Shown here piece by piece: positions 62,326-64,000 of a stretch of 64,000 bases of DNA. The position numbers and the translations under genes were made by a program. The stretch's first letter is position 1. The number at the start of each line of letters is the position of its first letter. The DNA is taken from contig JAYKAV010000500.1 in NCBI GenBank assembly GCA_035582835.1, positions 1,532,928 to 1,596,927 of the forward strand, written 5' to 3'. Under the pieces are notes generated by a model that ran no database searches, was not told the origin of the DNA, and saw nothing but the letters and a program-made list of their open reading frames with translations. The stretch is from Phoebastria nigripes (lineage: Eukaryota > Chordata > Aves > Procellariiformes > Diomedeidae).

Positions 62326-62350
62326 ATGCGAGAGACTCTGGGGCCCGCAG
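62326..62350 (+). CDS. Candidate first coding exon of an unrecognised gene (partial)
   Basis: An ATG at 62326 (G at -3, C at +4) opens a frame reading MRETLGPA plus one base before a strong donor, CAG|GTGAGA (GT at 62351-62352), so the first intron would be phase 1. The exon would begin at the inferred start site near 62250-62280, giving roughly 70-100 bases. It follows an ETS/E-box promoter in the centre of CpG island B. The rest of the gene must lie beyond the window. Eight residues are too few to name it, and the start codon may lie in a later exon with this ATG being part of the leader. A second acceptor-like site (CTCTATTCCAG, about 62584) is within the same island. Confidence 0.35.
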
Positions 62351-64000
62351 GTGAGACGCTGCCCGCTCGTGGCCCGCGGGAGGCTGCGCTGCCGCCGGGC
62401 CTGGTTGCGTGGGCCCGCTCTGGGGCGGGGCGGGGCGGCGAGTGAGGCCTTCCCTCTCCCCGCCGCGCCGGAGGGCTCCCGCGCCGCTTCACGGCCGGGG
62501 CGGCTCTCCCCGGCGGACCACGGAGCCGCGGGAGGCGGTCGGGAGGCGGGTGCTGGACCTGGTCCGCTCCCGGCTCTATTCCAGGCAGAGCCGACTGGCG
62601 GGTCCGTCCGCAGCTCGGCCGCGGGGGTCCGGCACCGGGGCCGGGCCGGACCTGCGGCCGTGGCCTGTGACGCCTCCCGGACGGGGCCCCTCCGGGGCAG
62701 CTGATGCTGTAGCGTTGTGAAGTGCTGCCAGGGCAGATATCAGAGATTAATTTCTTCAAAAGCTCTGTGTACGGAGAGCAGAAGTAACTACCTACTAGCA
62801 CTTTTTAAAGTGTTTTGTGTGTTTTGTATATGTGCCTTGTATGTTTCGGTCAGTGTTGCAGCATGGAGAGTGATTTTTTTTTTTTAATTAATTAAAATAG
62901 AAAGACTTTGTTCGTTATGAGTTGGGGTAAAGAAAATGCAGAAACAGAAAGGATTGTAAGAGGAGGAAGTGAAACCTCTTTCGAAAAACAAAGTTTTCTT
63001 GACGTGTATGGCTTTAGTAATAGAAAATATTTTCCTTATGTTGTGATGGTTTTGGTTTTCATGAGAACTTAAAATATATAAGTCTGCTCCCCCCTGGAAT
63101 CGTTTCTGTGGTGGCATGCTGAGTCCTTGCTGAAAGATGGCAGTTTAGACTAGTAGCAATTATATAAGGTCTATAGACATGTGTCTCTAAATTTCAATTG
63201 AACGTATCCTGAAGGCTTATCTTTTTTGTAGGCCAGTATTGACAAATAGTCTTAAATCTGAGAATACTGAAAGGAGGTAAAGAACTGTGTCTGCATAAAA
63301 AAATCTAATTGTTTAAAAAAAGTAGATATTTTATAATGTACACTAGGTATAAGATAACTGTTTGAACTACTTTAAACAATGTTGTCAAGTTGTTTTAAGC
63401 AAAGTGGAAAGAAAAATTAACAATTGAACTGGCAGGTATAGTATTCTGTTATTCTCTGAAAAAACATCAGTAGCTGACTTGGTCTCCTGAAGTGGATTGG
63501 TTGTATGGGTACATAGCAGGACTGGTGCTTTGAGGGGAAAAAAACCTAAGGCGTGCTGAAGACAGTAAATTTAAAGGTGGTCTTCTGCTATTACGTAGGT
63601 GACAACTTGAAGAAGATCAGCTGAACTGCAAGCTTTTCAGAGATTCCTTTTCCAAGGAAGTAATTTAGAAATCTGCTGTTTCTAATATTCCATTGGATTT
63701 ACTAAATTCAGAACCATTCAGACTACTGAACATCTTATATTGACAATCATACAGATTGTTCTTGGACTAGCTAAAAGTGGTTATATGACAGCTTGGTTAT
63801 AAATGTAGTAGTATTCAATCCAAATTCCACATTTACACTTGAGGTATGACAGTTTGGTAATTCATTTCTGGTGAGTTGATTACTGTCCCTAGACTTTTTA
63901 TTTCACTTGAAAGGTGGGGAAACGGTGCTATCTTCTGTTTTGCACCTTCATGTGAAAATTTCCATATACTTTTGGGAATACATCTCAGGAAGCTTGTTCA
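62351..64000 (+). other. Probable first intron of the rightward gene
   Basis: GC-rich to about 62.72 kb, including a triple GC box at 62422-62438, then abruptly AT-rich with a T run at about 62.88 kb. No exon is recognisable from 62.72 kb to the end. This fits the start of a first intron continuing past the window. Confidence 0.4.

Larger units (their letters stand above)
61545..62720. promoter_or_regulatory. CpG island B, promoter of a rightward gene
   Basis: More than 1.1 kb of dense CpG and high GC content. It includes GC boxes at 61731-61740 and 62422-62438, a CTCF core (62054), an E-box and ETS motifs (62204-62257) and two strong donor-like sites on plus: CCG|GTAAGA after 62079 and CAG|GTGAGA after 62350. 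The plus frame is open from 61544 without an ATG to the first donor, so this could be an alternative first exon, but long GC-rich frames are open in several registers and none is recognisable. Leftward transcription from the same island cannot be excluded. Confidence 0.85.

Noticed and set aside
1..64000. CRISPR array, bacterial operon, phage or toxin system
   Set aside because: No regularly spaced direct repeats, no ribosome-binding-site-led dense genes, and clear vertebrate retrotransposons throughout. The window is eukaryotic.

Overview
This window is vertebrate nuclear DNA, almost certainly from a bird. The direct evidence is two long, barely decayed CR1 LINE fragments (46.5-47.9 kb and 53.0-54.0 kb), a solo LTR of the ERVL-like type common in neoavian genomes (8.4-9.0 kb), and older relics (a CR1/L3-like LINE and a MIR SINE) buried in AT-rich DNA. 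Dense CpG is confined to two islands near the right end. There are no bacterial or viral operons, no CRISPR array, and no tRNA or rRNA that I could support. About 29 isolated ambiguous bases (n) are scattered through the sequence, six of them in 66 bases of one CR1 copy.

Layout: 1-57.3 kb is gene-poor, intergenic or deep-intronic in character. It holds short tandem repeats, transposon relics and a few stretches that look like conserved regulatory DNA (notably 36.8-37.3 kb and 51.2-51.5 kb), but no exon I can name. One 252-codon open frame on the minus strand (22.05-22.81 kb) is longer than chance comfortably gives and begins at a good splice acceptor; its coding status is open.

The right end is different. 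A compact CpG island at 57.36-57.56 kb carries a perfect minus-strand CTCF core motif beside a G-quadruplex/GC-box tract. A larger island at 61.55-62.72 kb carries a perfect plus-strand CTCF core, GC boxes, an E-box of TFE/USF type and two ETS motifs. These are followed by a short candidate first coding exon (ATG at 62326) ending in a strong splice donor at 62350/62351. I read this as the housekeeping-type promoter and first exon of a rightward gene whose body lies beyond 64 kb; I do not recognise the gene. The two CTCF motifs point away from each other, the arrangement often seen at domain boundaries, so the gene-poor left side and the gene start on the right may belong to different regulatory domains. 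A possible small terminal exon at 57.79-58.03 kb suggests that the first island may also drive a transcript.

I found no convincing new biological system. The most useful leads are the divergent CTCF/CpG-island pair, the unrecognised gene start, the long minus-strand ORF and the conserved-looking noncoding blocks.
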